In this document: piece after piece, positions 18,058 through 26,927 of the stretch
How positions within the stretch are numbered: position 1 is the first letter of the stretch
How the letters are laid out: each line of letters starts with the position of its first letter
Assembly (NCBI RefSeq): GCF_003285005.1
Contig: NZ_QMFA01000005.1
Span: 186,001-250,000 of the forward strand
DNA from: Paenibacillus sp. YN15
Lineage (GTDB): Bacteria > Bacillota > Bacilli > Paenibacillales > NBRC-103111
Reading direction: 5' to 3'
Length of the DNA: 64,000 nucleotides
Made by a program: the position numbers and the translations under genes
Notes under the pieces: model-generated
The model's database searches: none
The model's input: only the letters and a program-made list of their open reading frames with translations
What the model was told of the DNA's origin: nothing

Positions 18058-19131
18058 TTAATGTTTGAACTGTGTAGTCACCAGATCCGCCACCTTCACC
18101 TGATCCTTCTTCAGGGCTCCCGCCTGAACCAGATCGTCTACCCAAGGCTGCAGCAAATCGGTGGAGAGCTTCGCATCCGTGTAGAAATAGTGGGTTGCAT
18201 TTACAGGCTGCCCAATATATTCCGCGGTCAGCTTCACGGATTCCTCCGTATTGGCGTTGGCCCATTCCTGGGCTTTTTCAATAGCGGTCACAAAGCGTTG
18301 TACGGCTTCCGGATTTTCCTGAATGAATTTTTCGGTGAAATAATAGGTGGATACTCCAGAGGCGGACCCCAGCCCGGTATCATTGGAATCTGCCAACAAG
18401 GTCAGCTTGCTGTCCGCTGCCAGCTTGTAGAAGGGGGGATGGATGCCCGCAATGTCCAGATTCCCTTGCTGCACCGCCTGAATCGCCGCCGTATCCGTGT
18501 CAAAGGTCACATATGTGATCTGGCTGGGATCAAGCCCGGCATGACGGAAAATTTGGTTCAGAATAAAGGTATTGCAGCTGGGAGCGGTACCGCTGACGGT
18601 AATTTTTCCGCCTTTTTTGGACTCCACAAACTCCTTCAGGGTTTTGCCCTCAAATTTGGTGCTGGCCACAAAACGCATATGCCGGAATTTCGGGTCCACA
18701 TTATCGGGCGGGTCCACTTCCTTCAGAGTAACTGCTTTAATCTTGGCTCCTCCGGCCACGAAGGTAGCCAATGCGTTGGGAAGAGCCGTCCCGATATCAT
18801 TGGTGCCGTTCAATACCGAAGGCAGCTTCTGGGCGGTGGTCAGTTCGCCGGTGTACTGGATATTTAAACCCTCGGCGGCGAAAAATCCCTTCTTCTCGGC
18901 TACCACCCAAGGGGTGGAGGAGCAATTCTTCTGGGTATCCACCTTCAGGGTGATGATGTTTTTACCCGAATCGGAAGCCGCAGGCGCACCGCTCTTCAGA
19001 TCCTTCAGCCCCGCCGCTCCGGCGATGGTATCCTGCGTTCTTCCGTAATACGCGCCAACCCCGATACCGCCCGCAATCACAAGAGCGATACCCCCGATAA
19101 TAATAAAACGCTGCTTCTTCTCCAATGCCAT
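18058..19131 (-). CDS. NMT1/TauA-type ABC substrate-binding protein
   Basis: 357 residues from the ATG at 19131 (GGGAGGA seven bases upstream). Residues 8-28 are a single membrane segment; there is no lipobox cysteine, so the protein is probably held by an uncleaved anchor rather than by lipid. The mature part has the type-2 periplasmic fold of the SsuA/TauA/NrtA group: WVVAEKKGFFAAEGLNIQYT, VLNGTNDIGTALPNALATFV, and QQGNLDIAGIHPPFYKLA. Known relatives bind sulfonates, taurine, nitrate or pyrimidine precursors. It is the last gene of a ten-gene operon with nitrogenase-like enzymes and cysteine synthase, so an organosulfur ligand is the leading idea (inference). Confidence 0.85.
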   Translation of the reverse strand: MALEKKQRFIIIGGIALVIAGGIGVGAYYGRTQDTIAGAAGLKDLKSGAPAASDSGKNIITLKVDTQKNCSSTPWVVAEKKGFFAAEGLNIQYTGELTTAQKLPSVLNGTNDIGTALPNALATFVAGGAKIKAVTLKEVDPPDNVDPKFRHMRFVASTKFEGKTLKEFVESKKGGKITVSGTAPSCNTFILNQIFRHAGLDPSQITYVTFDTDTAAIQAVQQGNLDIAGIHPPFYKLAADSKLTLLADSNDTGLGSASGVSTYYFTEKFIQENPEAVQRFVTAIEKAQEWANANTEESVKLTAEYIGQPVNATHYFYTDAKLSTDLLQPWVDDLVQAGALKKDQVKVADLVTTQFKH

Positions 19132-19163
19132 TGTCTGTTCCTCCCTTTGTTGTAAGCGGATCG

Positions 19164-20024
19164 TTACCCGATCTCCACTGCTTCCTTCCATACCAGAAAA
19201 TGCTTCTTCAACCGGCCAAAAACTACATTGATAATAATCGCCAGGAGTGTAATAAACAGAACCACTCCATACATAAGCGGCAAGTCATACCGCACCGTAG
19301 CATTGACATAGTACCAGCCCAGGCCTGTGCTGGCGCCGATAACCTCCGAGGCGATAATCATAAAAAAGGAGATTTGCGCGGCTATTTCAATTCCCGTAAA
19401 AATATTGGGCAGGGTGTACGGCAGAATTACCTTGAAAAACAGCTCCTTCCGGGAGGCTCCCATGGACCTGGCCGCCCGGACCAGCTGCGGGTCCACGCCT
19501 CTTGCTCCGGCAATGGTCTGAAACAGCAGAGGCCAGTTGGCTGCCCAAAAGATAACCGCTACCTTTTCCGCCGTTCCGATCCCGAAGAAAATCATGAAAA
19601 TCGGAATGATGGCAAAAGGATTCAGCTTTTCGCACATCCGCAGAAAGGGCAGAAGAAACCGTTCAAAGCCCCGGAAAAATGTTCCCAGCAAAAACCCCAG
19701 CGGAACGGCGATGACAAACGACAGGCCAAAGCCCAATCCAACCCTGCCCAAGCTCACTCCCATCTGCTTAAAAAGCGTATCAGACACGGCAGAATGGTAA
19801 AGGGAGCGGATGGCCTGGGAAGGCGAGGAAATCACTCCCTCAGGAATAATCGCCGCCCCTACCTCCCAGAGGATAAAAAAGAGCAGAATCGGGATGCTGC
19901 CATATCCCGCCTTTCGCAATCCATTCAAAAAAGTGCGCATATTCGCATCCAACCTCTCAAGGGCTTTCCGAAGGAAAGCCTGCATCGCAAGCATAAGCTT
20001 ACGTGGTTGACTTCCGTCAGGCAT
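19164..20024 (-). CDS. ABC transporter permease, SsuC/TauC type (second)
   Basis: 286 residues from the ATG at 20024, whose GGAGGG site lies six bases upstream; it overlaps the end of the preceding permease gene by eight bases (translational coupling). Six hydrophobic segments and the permease loop signature RAARSMGASRKELFFKVILP identify the BPD_transp_1 family. The N-terminus carries an extra helical stretch of about 40 residues before the first membrane segment. It pairs with the permease at 20017-20802 as a heterodimeric channel for the substrate-binding protein at 18058. Confidence 0.88.
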   Translation of the reverse strand: MPDGSQPRKLMLAMQAFLRKALERLDANMRTFLNGLRKAGYGSIPILLFFILWEVGAAIIPEGVISSPSQAIRSLYHSAVSDTLFKQMGVSLGRVGLGFGLSFVIAVPLGFLLGTFFRGFERFLLPFLRMCEKLNPFAIIPIFMIFFGIGTAEKVAVIFWAANWPLLFQTIAGARGVDPQLVRAARSMGASRKELFFKVILPYTLPNIFTGIEIAAQISFFMIIASEVIGASTGLGWYYVNATVRYDLPLMYGVVLFITLLAIIINVVFGRLKKHFLVWKEAVEIG

Positions 20025-20802
20025 GTTTGCCCTCCGGGACCTCCTTCCAGTCCACAATGCTTTTTTCCAGCGCCTCCAAAAGCACATTCAGGAGGAGTCC
20101 CACTCCCGCCACCAGAATGGCTCCCAAATAAATCCGGGGCACAAAGCCCATGCTCTGGGCATTATGGATGAGCCAGCCCAAGCCGGAGTCGGCTCCCATG
20201 CTTTCCGCGCCGATCAGCATCAGGAAGCTCATGGTCAGGCCGCTGCGGATGCCCGTCATAATGGCCGGGAAGGCGGCAGGCAGCACAACCTTGAAGAAGA
20301 TCGTGACCGGTCCGGCGCTCATGGCCCTGGCGCAGCGCACCAACAGCGGGTCCACACTCTGGATGCCTGCCATAGTGGTAAAGAGAATCGGCCAAAAGGA
20401 GGACCAGAAGATGACGGTATAGATTCCTCCTTCCCCCACACCGGCAATCACAACGAAGATGGGGAATAGAATAAACGGCGGAATTTGCGACAGAAAAACG
20501 GTCAAAGGCTTGAGAAACCGGGCCACCGCCGGCAGCGCCCCGGCCAGAATGAAGCCTATGGGCAAGGCCAGCACAGCGGCCAGCAGGAAACCGATGAACA
20601 CTCTTTTGAGACTAATGGAAATGTATACGATGATCTTGATCAGCGTCATATCCAGCCCCACCCGGATCACCTCGGAGAAAGGCGGAACAAACACCGGGCT
20701 GACCCATCCCAACCGGGGAGCAAGCTCCCAGACCAGGAGCAGCAGAAGAAACAGGTACCAGCTTAACAGCCTGTTGTGAACCAGGTTCAGAGTTCGCCTC
20801 AT
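20017..20802 (-). CDS. ABC transporter permease, SsuC/TauC type (first)
   Basis: 261 residues with six predicted membrane segments. The cytoplasmic coupling loop reads RCARAMSAGPVTIFFKVVLP, the EAA motif that contacts the ATPase. Similar overall to the next permease but distinct in sequence, so the importer uses two different subunits; most SsuC/TauC systems use one permease twice, which makes this arrangement slightly unusual. It follows the ATPase gene by 63 bases. Confidence 0.88.
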   Translation of the reverse strand: MRRTLNLVHNRLLSWYLFLLLLLVWELAPRLGWVSPVFVPPFSEVIRVGLDMTLIKIIVYISISLKRVFIGFLLAAVLALPIGFILAGALPAVARFLKPLTVFLSQIPPFILFPIFVVIAGVGEGGIYTVIFWSSFWPILFTTMAGIQSVDPLLVRCARAMSAGPVTIFFKVVLPAAFPAIMTGIRSGLTMSFLMLIGAESMGADSGLGWLIHNAQSMGFVPRIYLGAILVAGVGLLLNVLLEALEKSIVDWKEVPEGKHA

Positions 20803-20865
20803 GCCAGAGCCTCCAGGTCATATTTTTATTAAACACATTTGTTTAATCGGTTTTAATCCGCAGGT

Positions 20866-21741
20866 TTACAATACGGCTGAAGCGGAAATCTGCTCCTCCA
20901 GATGGATGTCCTGGGCCACGCGCGGAGTTTCCCCCACAGGCGGCAACGGCTCTCCTTGGTTTTGCAGAAGCTCCCAAACCCGGTAGCGAACCAGGCTGAA
21001 ATCCGTGGTGGACAGCACATCGCCAACCCGTCTGGGACGGGGCAGTCCTACCTTTACAATCTCCTTCACCTTTCCGGGATTGGCGGACATCACCGCTACC
21101 CGGTCGGCCAGCGCCACCGCCTCATCAATGCTGTGAGTGACGAAGATAACAGTCTTGCGGGTTTCCTCCCAAATCCGCAGCAGCTCATCCTGCAGGGTTT
21201 CCCTGGTTTGGGCGTCCACTGCGGCGAAGGGCTCATCCATCAGCAGCACCTCGGGGTCGTAAGCCAACGCCCGGGCGATGGCCACCCGCTGCTTCATGCC
21301 GCCGGACAGCTCATAGGGATACCGGTCCGCAAAACCGGACAGATTCACCAGCTTCAGGAAACGGTCGCTGATCTCCTGGCGGTCTTTTTTGGGCACACCC
21401 TTCACTTCCAGCCCAAACTCCACATTGTGGCGCACTGTCCGCCAGGGGAACAGGGCATAGCCCTGCATCACAATCCCCCGGTCCAGCGCTGGTTTGGTAA
21501 TTTTTTTGCCGTCGATAAAAAGCTCCCCCGAGGTAGGCAGGGCCAACCCGGCAATCAGGTCCAGCAGGGTGGATTTACCGCAGCCGCTGGGCCCTACAAT
21601 CGTCAGGAACTCCCCTTTATTCACGGAGAGATTCACATCCTGGAGGGCGGAGAAAATCTGCTCTTCCCCGCCGGCGTTGCGCTTGATCTGATAATCCCGG
21701 TTCACATTCCGGATTTCAATTTTTGCCGGTGCTTCAGCCAT
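20866..21741 (-). CDS. ABC transporter ATP-binding protein, SsuB/TauB type
   Basis: 291 residues from the ATG at 21741; this start overlaps the stop of the D-like subunit gene by eight bases and uses GGAGG inside that gene. Walker A is GPSGCGKSTLL, the signature LSGGMKQRVAIARAL, Walker B EVLLMDEPFAAVD, and the switch His is in IFVTHSIDEAV. The C-terminal extension of about 40 residues is usual in this group. Translational coupling to the nitrogenase-like subunit shows that transporter and enzyme belong to one functional unit. Confidence 0.92.
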   Translation of the reverse strand: MAEAPAKIEIRNVNRDYQIKRNAGGEEQIFSALQDVNLSVNKGEFLTIVGPSGCGKSTLLDLIAGLALPTSGELFIDGKKITKPALDRGIVMQGYALFPWRTVRHNVEFGLEVKGVPKKDRQEISDRFLKLVNLSGFADRYPYELSGGMKQRVAIARALAYDPEVLLMDEPFAAVDAQTRETLQDELLRIWEETRKTVIFVTHSIDEAVALADRVAVMSANPGKVKEIVKVGLPRPRRVGDVLSTTDFSLVRYRVWELLQNQGEPLPPVGETPRVAQDIHLEEQISASAVL

Positions 21742-23293
21742 TGGCCACAACCTCCGCTTCATTTTCTTCAAGGGCAGAATGATCAATGTAGCTGAAGGGG
21801 TCCTCGCTGTACCAGGATTCCCGGTAAGGAAGCTTCGCGTTAGCCCCCAGATTGCGGTTGAAGGAGGAATTGCGCATCAGCCGGGTTACCCGGGTGGCCA
21901 CCTCAAACACCCCTTGATACCCCAAATAATCATTGCTTTGGCCGAACAGCGGGAAGATGGAGAAACCCTGCTTGGCGGCTGCGCCGTTGCCTCCCACGTG
22001 CCCTACATACAAATCCGGCTGCAAGCGGCGCAGGAGATTGGCCTGCTCGAACAGCTGCCCGGCGCCTACGTTGAACACCTTGTCATCCACACCCGGCACA
22101 TCCTGCAGGAACTCATCCAACAGCACCTCGCCGTACTTGTCAAAATGGTACCCCCGCAGGCCCACCACTTCCATGCCCAGATTGTACAGAAGCTCCGCCG
22201 TGGTCATGATGCGGATTTCGCCGCCGGTGACAAACACCTTTTTGCCCCGAAGCTGCTTGCGGTACGGCTCCAGCGCCTGATTGAGCTCCCTGTTCTCCGA
22301 ATCAATGAACCGCTCCGCCTGCTCCTCAATGCCGAAGAAGGCGGCAATGTCGCGAATCCACTTGTTGGTATTGGTAATGCCGATGGGAATGGTGCGCAGC
22401 ACATAAGGAATGCCGTATTTGCTCTGGAAATGCTCCACGAAATAGTCGTCGTGGGTGGCGCAAATGCTGACATTAAGAGCCGCCTCATAGGAATACGTAA
22501 AGTCGTCGGGATGGGAGAAGCAGGGCAGCACCCGCACCTCCAGATCCAGGGCATTCAGAATGCGGATCAGCTCCACCTCATCGATCCGGCTCATGGAGCC
22601 CACGTTCAGCAAATTGACGGTTCTGCTGATGCGCGCCTGGCGCTTGGCCTCCTCCAGCGGGTCCTCAGGCAAGAGACGCGGTGTCTTGGCTTTGTCCTCC
22701 CCCACCAGATTCCGCAGAATCCCGTGATACACCGCGTCATAGGCCGTGGCTTGGATGCGGGTTTTGAAGCCTTCGCAATGGATGGGCACAATCCGGGCAT
22801 TCACCTGGGTCTGGAGATCGTCCAGGATGCTGTCGATATCGTCGCCGATCAAAGCGGGCACGCAGGCATTCATCACGATGATGGCCTCCGGACGGAACTC
22901 CTGCTCCGCCTTCAGCACCGCCTGGCGCAGTTTTTTCTCGCCGCCCTGAATCACGTCCACCTGGTCCAGGTTGGTATTGATCCAGCGCAAGCCCCGGGCG
23001 GAGGCGCTGCGCAGCTGCTGGAACACCTTGTTGATGCCCGCCATCTGCAGCATGTTGGCGCCGCAGCCTACGGGGCTGTGCACCACCACCACCGAATCCC
23101 GCATGGAAGCCACCATGCCCAGGCTCAGGCTAAGCTGGCAGCCCTGGGTTTGGGAAAAGGTGCGTTTGGTGTTGAACAGGCAGCCGCCCTTCTTGGACTG
23201 GCCGGACAGATCGCAGCAGGAGCCGCCGTAGGCGCCGCAGGCGGCCAGCCGGTCTTCCCGGATGGGGGCCGCTTTATTCTTCAAGTAATCCAT
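21734..23293 (-). CDS. Nitrogenase component-1-like alpha (D-type) subunit
   Basis: 519 residues. The three P-cluster cysteine positions of NifD are present: Cys52 (TQGCQ), Cys77 (SPVGCGA) and Cys144 (NACVPALIGDDID). The cofactor cysteine (NifD Cys275) has an equivalent, Cys278 in VSICATHDDYF, followed by KYGIP as in NifD. By contrast NifD His195 aligns with Tyr185 and His442 with Gln452 (QSNDY), while NifD Gln191 is kept as Gln181. The N-terminus carries four further cysteines (19, 26, 27, 38) with no NifD counterpart. This suggests a cofactor-bearing reductase that is not a dinitrogen-fixing enzyme. It follows the K-like gene by 35 bases. Alignment was by eye. Confidence 0.9.
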   Translation of the reverse strand: MDYLKNKAAPIREDRLAACGAYGGSCCDLSGQSKKGGCLFNTKRTFSQTQGCQLSLSLGMVASMRDSVVVVHSPVGCGANMLQMAGINKVFQQLRSASARGLRWINTNLDQVDVIQGGEKKLRQAVLKAEQEFRPEAIIVMNACVPALIGDDIDSILDDLQTQVNARIVPIHCEGFKTRIQATAYDAVYHGILRNLVGEDKAKTPRLLPEDPLEEAKRQARISRTVNLLNVGSMSRIDEVELIRILNALDLEVRVLPCFSHPDDFTYSYEAALNVSICATHDDYFVEHFQSKYGIPYVLRTIPIGITNTNKWIRDIAAFFGIEEQAERFIDSENRELNQALEPYRKQLRGKKVFVTGGEIRIMTTAELLYNLGMEVVGLRGYHFDKYGEVLLDEFLQDVPGVDDKVFNVGAGQLFEQANLLRRLQPDLYVGHVGGNGAAAKQGFSIFPLFGQSNDYLGYQGVFEVATRVTRLMRNSSFNRNLGANAKLPYRESWYSEDPFSYIDHSALEENEAEVVANG

Positions 23294-23328
23294 GTGTATC
23301 CCTCCAGTTTATGATTGCCGGACAGCCT

Positions 23329-24669
23329 CTACCGGTGGCTGACCAGCAGGGTAACGGCATCCTCGGCCAGGGTCAGGCCGCCCTTGAAGCCCGCATACGC
23401 CCGGTTTAGCACCACCCGGTTGGTAATGGGATAGCTCACGGTCAACAGCGGCACCTTGAATTGCTCCGCCGTGTCCCGCTCCATGACGCTCCCGGCAATA
23501 AAGCCGGGCAGGAAGCCGTCGTAATACCGCTGCCCCTTGGATTGGGGCCACTGGCGGTTAATATGCTTGGCTACGTTGGAGGCATCCGTATCAAACACCA
23601 CGGTAGGCTCCAGGCCGGAATGAAAATCCCGGAAGCCGTCCCTGATGCTGTCCTCCTCCTCCGGCAGGAGCGGGTCCGTTACGATGGCAAGCTCCGGCAG
23701 CCAGCCCAGATCATCCGCCAGGAAGCGGGTCAAGGCCTGGGCGTAGTTGGCGTCGCCCACCACTGTGACATAACGCTGAAAGTCCAGATCGTTGTAGGAA
23801 TCGGACAGCCGCTGCAAAAATTCATAATAATATTTGCGCTCCCCGGCAATCACCTGCTCTACCTGCTCCGCGGTCACTCCGGCGGCATCCCCTACCTTGC
23901 GCAGGAAGGCGGAGGTGGCATGATCCCCAATGGGGAAATCCACTGTCAGCCAAGGCACATCATGCACCTCCTGGAAGGTTTGGGCAGCCTCTTGGCCGTA
24001 CACTCTGGACAGCACAATATTGAGCGAAGCGGAAGCGGCATTGCGAAGATTGTCAATGGTTTCGCCGGTGCCGAAGAAGGTGTTCACCGTCAGCCCCAGC
24101 TTCTCCAGCAGCTCCTTCAGGGCGTCAATATTGCCTTTCCAGAATACATCCTGCAGGGGTACAATGCCGAAGAGATTTACGGTTCCCGCCTTTTTCTCAG
24201 AAGAGGGCTCCGTGAAATTCCGGAACAGGGCCGACAGCACATAATCATAGCCCCGGTAGGAATTGCCCTTGAAGCTGGTGGTTTCCGTGCCGATTACCGG
24301 ATGCTCGCCGCCCCGGAACTGCTTTACCACCTGGTTCACATCGTCGCCGATCATTTCCACCATGCAGCCGGTCACCACAAAATATAAATCGCCGTCCATG
24401 ATTTTGATGGTGTTCTCAATCTGCTCGGCCAGACGCTCCTCGCCGCCGAATACAATATCCCGCTCCGCCACATTGGAGCTGGGCAGGGTCTGGCCGCCGC
24501 AATAGCTGCCGCCGTGATAGCCCGATGCCCCGGACAAGGCGCCGGCCAGATTGCCTCCGCAGCCCGGGGAGGTGTGAAGAATGGGAATCGCCCGGGGAAG
24601 AGCCTGCACCGTTCCGATGGCCCCTCCCAATGCGCAGGTAAACCGGGGCCGTTCAATGACTTTGCTCAT
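23329..24669 (-). CDS. Nitrogenase component-1-like beta (K-type) subunit
   Basis: 446 residues, clearly shorter than NifK (about 520). The three P-cluster cysteines are present: Cys12 (RFTCALGG), Cys37 (HTSPGCGGN) and Cys102 ([13 protein letters not shown]). The later Rossmann-like domains are recognisable ([34 protein letters not shown]). It starts at an ATG overlapping the cysK stop (ATGA) and is followed by the D-like gene, so the heterotetramer subunits are made together. It should carry the electron-relay cluster fed by the NifH-like protein. Mar, Nfl and other nitrogenase-like groups are alternatives for its exact subfamily. Confidence 0.9.
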   Translation of the reverse strand: MSKVIERPRFTCALGGAIGTVQALPRAIPILHTSPGCGGNLAGALSGASGYHGGSYCGGQTLPSSNVAERDIVFGGEERLAEQIENTIKIMDGDLYFVVTGCMVEMIGDDVNQVVKQFRGGEHPVIGTETTSFKGNSYRGYDYVLSALFRNFTEPSSEKKAGTVNLFGIVPLQDVFWKGNIDALKELLEKLGLTVNTFFGTGETIDNLRNAASASLNIVLSRVYGQEAAQTFQEVHDVPWLTVDFPIGDHATSAFLRKVGDAAGVTAEQVEQVIAGERKYYYEFLQRLSDSYNDLDFQRYVTVVGDANYAQALTRFLADDLGWLPELAIVTDPLLPEEEDSIRDGFRDFHSGLEPTVVFDTDASNVAKHINRQWPQSKGQRYYDGFLPGFIAGSVMERDTAEQFKVPLLTVSYPITNRVVLNRAYAGFKGGLTLAEDAVTLLVSHR

Positions 24670-25613
24670 TTCTGGATGACCTCCTCCTGGAACAATACAG
24701 TGGACAGATAGCGCTCTCCCGTATCCGGCAGCAGAGCCACAATGGTTTTGCCTCTGTTCTCCGGGCGTTTCGCCAACTGGGCGGCGGCAAAGACAGCCGC
24801 CCCGGAGGAGATGCCTACCAGAAGCCCCTCGTATTTGGCCAGCTCCCGGGCCGTTTCCAACGCTTCCTCATTCTTCACCTTATAGATTTCATCCAACACA
24901 TCACGGTTCAGAATGCTCGGCACAAAGCCTGCGCCGATGCCCTGAATCTTATGGGGGCCGGAGGCTCCTCCCGACAATACGGGGGAATCATAAGGCTCCA
25001 CAGCCACGATCTGGATATCGGAGCGGCGGGATTTCAGCACTTCCCCCACGCCGGTTACAGTGCCGCCGGTTCCCACACCGCCGACGAAGATATCCACCTT
25101 GCCGTCCGTATCCCGCCAGATTTCCTCTGCGGTAGTTTTGCGGTGAATCGCCGGATTGGCCGGATTGTTAAACTGCTGCGGCACATAGGAATGGGGTGTT
25201 TGCGCCGCCAGCTCCTCCGCCCGCCGCACAGCGCCCTTCATGCCCTCGGCTCCCGGAGTCAGCACCAGCTCCGCGCCCAGCGCCTTCAGCAGATTCCGCC
25301 GTTCCACGCTCATGGTCTCCGGCATGGTCAGGATCAGCCGGTAGCCCCGTGAAGCCGCCACAAAGGCCAGGCCGATGCCCGTATTGCCGCTGGTAGGCTC
25401 GATGATCACCGTATCCTTGCCGATCAAGCCTTTTTCCTCCGCATCCTTGATCATGGCGTAGCCGATCCGGTCCTTGACGCTGCCCGCCGGGTTGAAATAC
25501 TCCAGCTTGGCGACAATGGAGGCGGACAGCCGTTTCTCGCTGCTGAACCGGCCCAGCTCAAGCAGAGGAGTATTGCCGATCAGATCGGTCAGGCTTCTGG
25601 CAATTTTGCTCAT
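24666..25613 (-). CDS. cysK: Cysteine synthase (O-acetylserine sulfhydrylase)
   Basis: 315 residues, full length for CysK. The PLP lysine lies in [11 protein letters not shown], the substrate loop is [11 protein letters not shown], and the phosphate-binding loop [13 protein letters not shown]. The C-terminus [12 protein letters not shown] is also typical. The enzyme joins sulfide to O-acetylserine to give cysteine. Its place between the NifH-like gene (21 bases) and the K-like gene (4-base overlap) is unusual; housekeeping cysK genes stand elsewhere. It strongly suggests that the neighbouring reductase delivers sulfide, or a thiol used in a similar replacement reaction. Confidence 0.93.
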   Translation of the reverse strand: MSKIARSLTDLIGNTPLLELGRFSSEKRLSASIVAKLEYFNPAGSVKDRIGYAMIKDAEEKGLIGKDTVIIEPTSGNTGIGLAFVAASRGYRLILTMPETMSVERRNLLKALGAELVLTPGAEGMKGAVRRAEELAAQTPHSYVPQQFNNPANPAIHRKTTAEEIWRDTDGKVDIFVGGVGTGGTVTGVGEVLKSRRSDIQIVAVEPYDSPVLSGGASGPHKIQGIGAGFVPSILNRDVLDEIYKVKNEEALETARELAKYEGLLVGISSGAAVFAAAQLAKRPENRGKTIVALLPDTGERYLSTVLFQEEVIQK

Positions 25614-25634
25614 GGGATTTGCTCCTCTCGTTTC

Positions 25635-26513
25635 TTATAAATTTCCTACCGCTTGGGGAGGAAGAACGCCGTTTTCCAGCTCTACCAATTGCTTGCCCCA
25701 CTTGGCGGCCCATTCCCGCAGCTCGCCAACCTCCAGGGGAGCGGGAACCTTGGATACCTCATGCTCATCGATTTTTCGGGCCAGCTCCTTATAGACCTTG
25801 GCCTGTTGGGAATTCGGAGCGGCCTCGATGGTGGTTTTGCCCTGCAGCTCGCTTTGGGTCACCGTCACCGAGCGGGGCACATATTCCACCACCTGGGTTT
25901 GGGTTTTGGCGACAAAATCATCGATAATATCCTTGTGGTACGGGGCGTTGATGGAATTGGCGATCACGCCGCCCAATAGTGCGCCTCCCGCCTTGGAGTA
26001 TTTGTGGATGCCCTTGAACAGATTGTTGGCGGCATACACCGCCATGAAGTCCGCAGAGGAGACGGTGAACACATGCTCGGCAATCCCCTCCCGGACGGGA
26101 ACGGCGAAGCCGCCGCAGACTACGTCGCCCAGCACATCATAGATCACATAATCCAGATCCAGCTCCTCAAAAATCTTCTGCTGCTTGAACAGCTCCACTG
26201 CCGTAATGATCCCTCTGCCCGCGCAGCCGACACCGGGGGCGGGACCGCCTGCCTCCACGCAATAGATGCCGTTAAAACCTTGGAAAATAACGTCATGAGC
26301 CCTGATTTTCGTTTTCTCCCGAAGGGTATCCAGCACAGTGGGGATATAATCGCCACCCCGCAGGGTATTGGTGGAATCGCTCTTGGGGTCGCAGCCGAAT
26401 TGCATCACTTTGTAGCCTGCCACCGACAAAGCCGCGCTGATATTGGAGGTTGTAGTGGATTTGCCGATTCCGCCCTTCCCGTAAATTGCAATCTGCTTTA
26501 ATTTTTTTGCCAT
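25635..26513 (-). CDS. NifH-like iron protein (nitrogenase reductase family)
   Basis: 292 residues from the ATG at 26513 (GGGAG site; the earlier GTG overlaps it). P-loop GKGGIGKS at 12-19; the cluster-bridging cysteines are Cys97 (GVGCAGRG) and Cys133 (GDVVCGGFAVP), the same spacing as in NifH, and Arg100, the ADP-ribosylation position of NifH, is kept. The switch segment DVLGDVV is intact. The protein should form a homodimer with one [4Fe-4S] cluster and pass electrons to the D/K-like complex with ATP hydrolysis. The C-terminus is extended compared with BchL-like members. Only one H-like gene occurs in the operon. Confidence 0.93.
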   Translation of the reverse strand: MAKKLKQIAIYGKGGIGKSTTTSNISAALSVAGYKVMQFGCDPKSDSTNTLRGGDYIPTVLDTLREKTKIRAHDVIFQGFNGIYCVEAGGPAPGVGCAGRGIITAVELFKQQKIFEELDLDYVIYDVLGDVVCGGFAVPVREGIAEHVFTVSSADFMAVYAANNLFKGIHKYSKAGGALLGGVIANSINAPYHKDIIDDFVAKTQTQVVEYVPRSVTVTQSELQGKTTIEAAPNSQQAKVYKELARKIDEHEVSKVPAPLEVGELREWAAKWGKQLVELENGVLPPQAVGNL

Positions 26514-26532
26514 TGCCGCCACTCCCTGTTGG

Positions 26533-26898
26533 TTATGATGTGGATGATTCCTGCTTCTTTTTAATACCGTTCAAATACTGAATCAGCCTGTCAATGGCCC
26601 GGTCAATCCGGTCATAGATCTCGAAGGCCTTAATGCCGTGGGCGGCCAGAATCTTCTCTGCCCCCGGACCGATCCGCGCCACCAGGACAAAGCTGCAGTC
26701 CTGAAGCTGCTTTGCGGCCTGGACCAGAGCATCCTCGTGATGCTGCCCCGACTGGCAGGGGGCCGCAAGCTCCCGGCGTTCCGCCAGCTCGTACTCACCA
26801 TTATCCTGTATGCGATAAATCAGGAATTCTCTGTTTTTGCCAAAGTGCTGGTTGATCAATACTCCATCCAGACTGGCTACCGCCACCTGAAACTCCAT
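26533..26898 (-). CDS. NifX/NafY-like cofactor-binding protein
   Basis: 121 residues of the dinitrogenase iron-molybdenum cofactor-binding fold (PF02579): QVAVASLDGVLINQHFGKNR contains the family HFG motif, followed by FVLVARIGPGAEKILAAHG. In many NifB proteins this domain is fused at the C-terminus; here it is a separate gene 29 bases after the NifB-type gene. It probably carries the iron-sulfur cofactor precursor from NifB to the D/K-like complex. Related stand-alone proteins exist outside nitrogenase systems, but the context supports a cofactor role. Confidence 0.87.
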   Translation of the reverse strand: MEFQVAVASLDGVLINQHFGKNREFLIYRIQDNGEYELAERRELAAPCQSGQHHEDALVQAAKQLQDCSFVLVARIGPGAEKILAAHGIKAFEIYDRIDRAIDRLIQYLNGIKKKQESSTS

Positions 26899-26927
26899 GC
26901 TTTCCGCCTCCTGTCCATAACGGCCGC

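Noticed and set aside
21779-23314. 511-residue plus-strand frame opposite the D-like subunit
   Set aside because: Antisense shadow; the minus strand carries all nitrogenase motifs.
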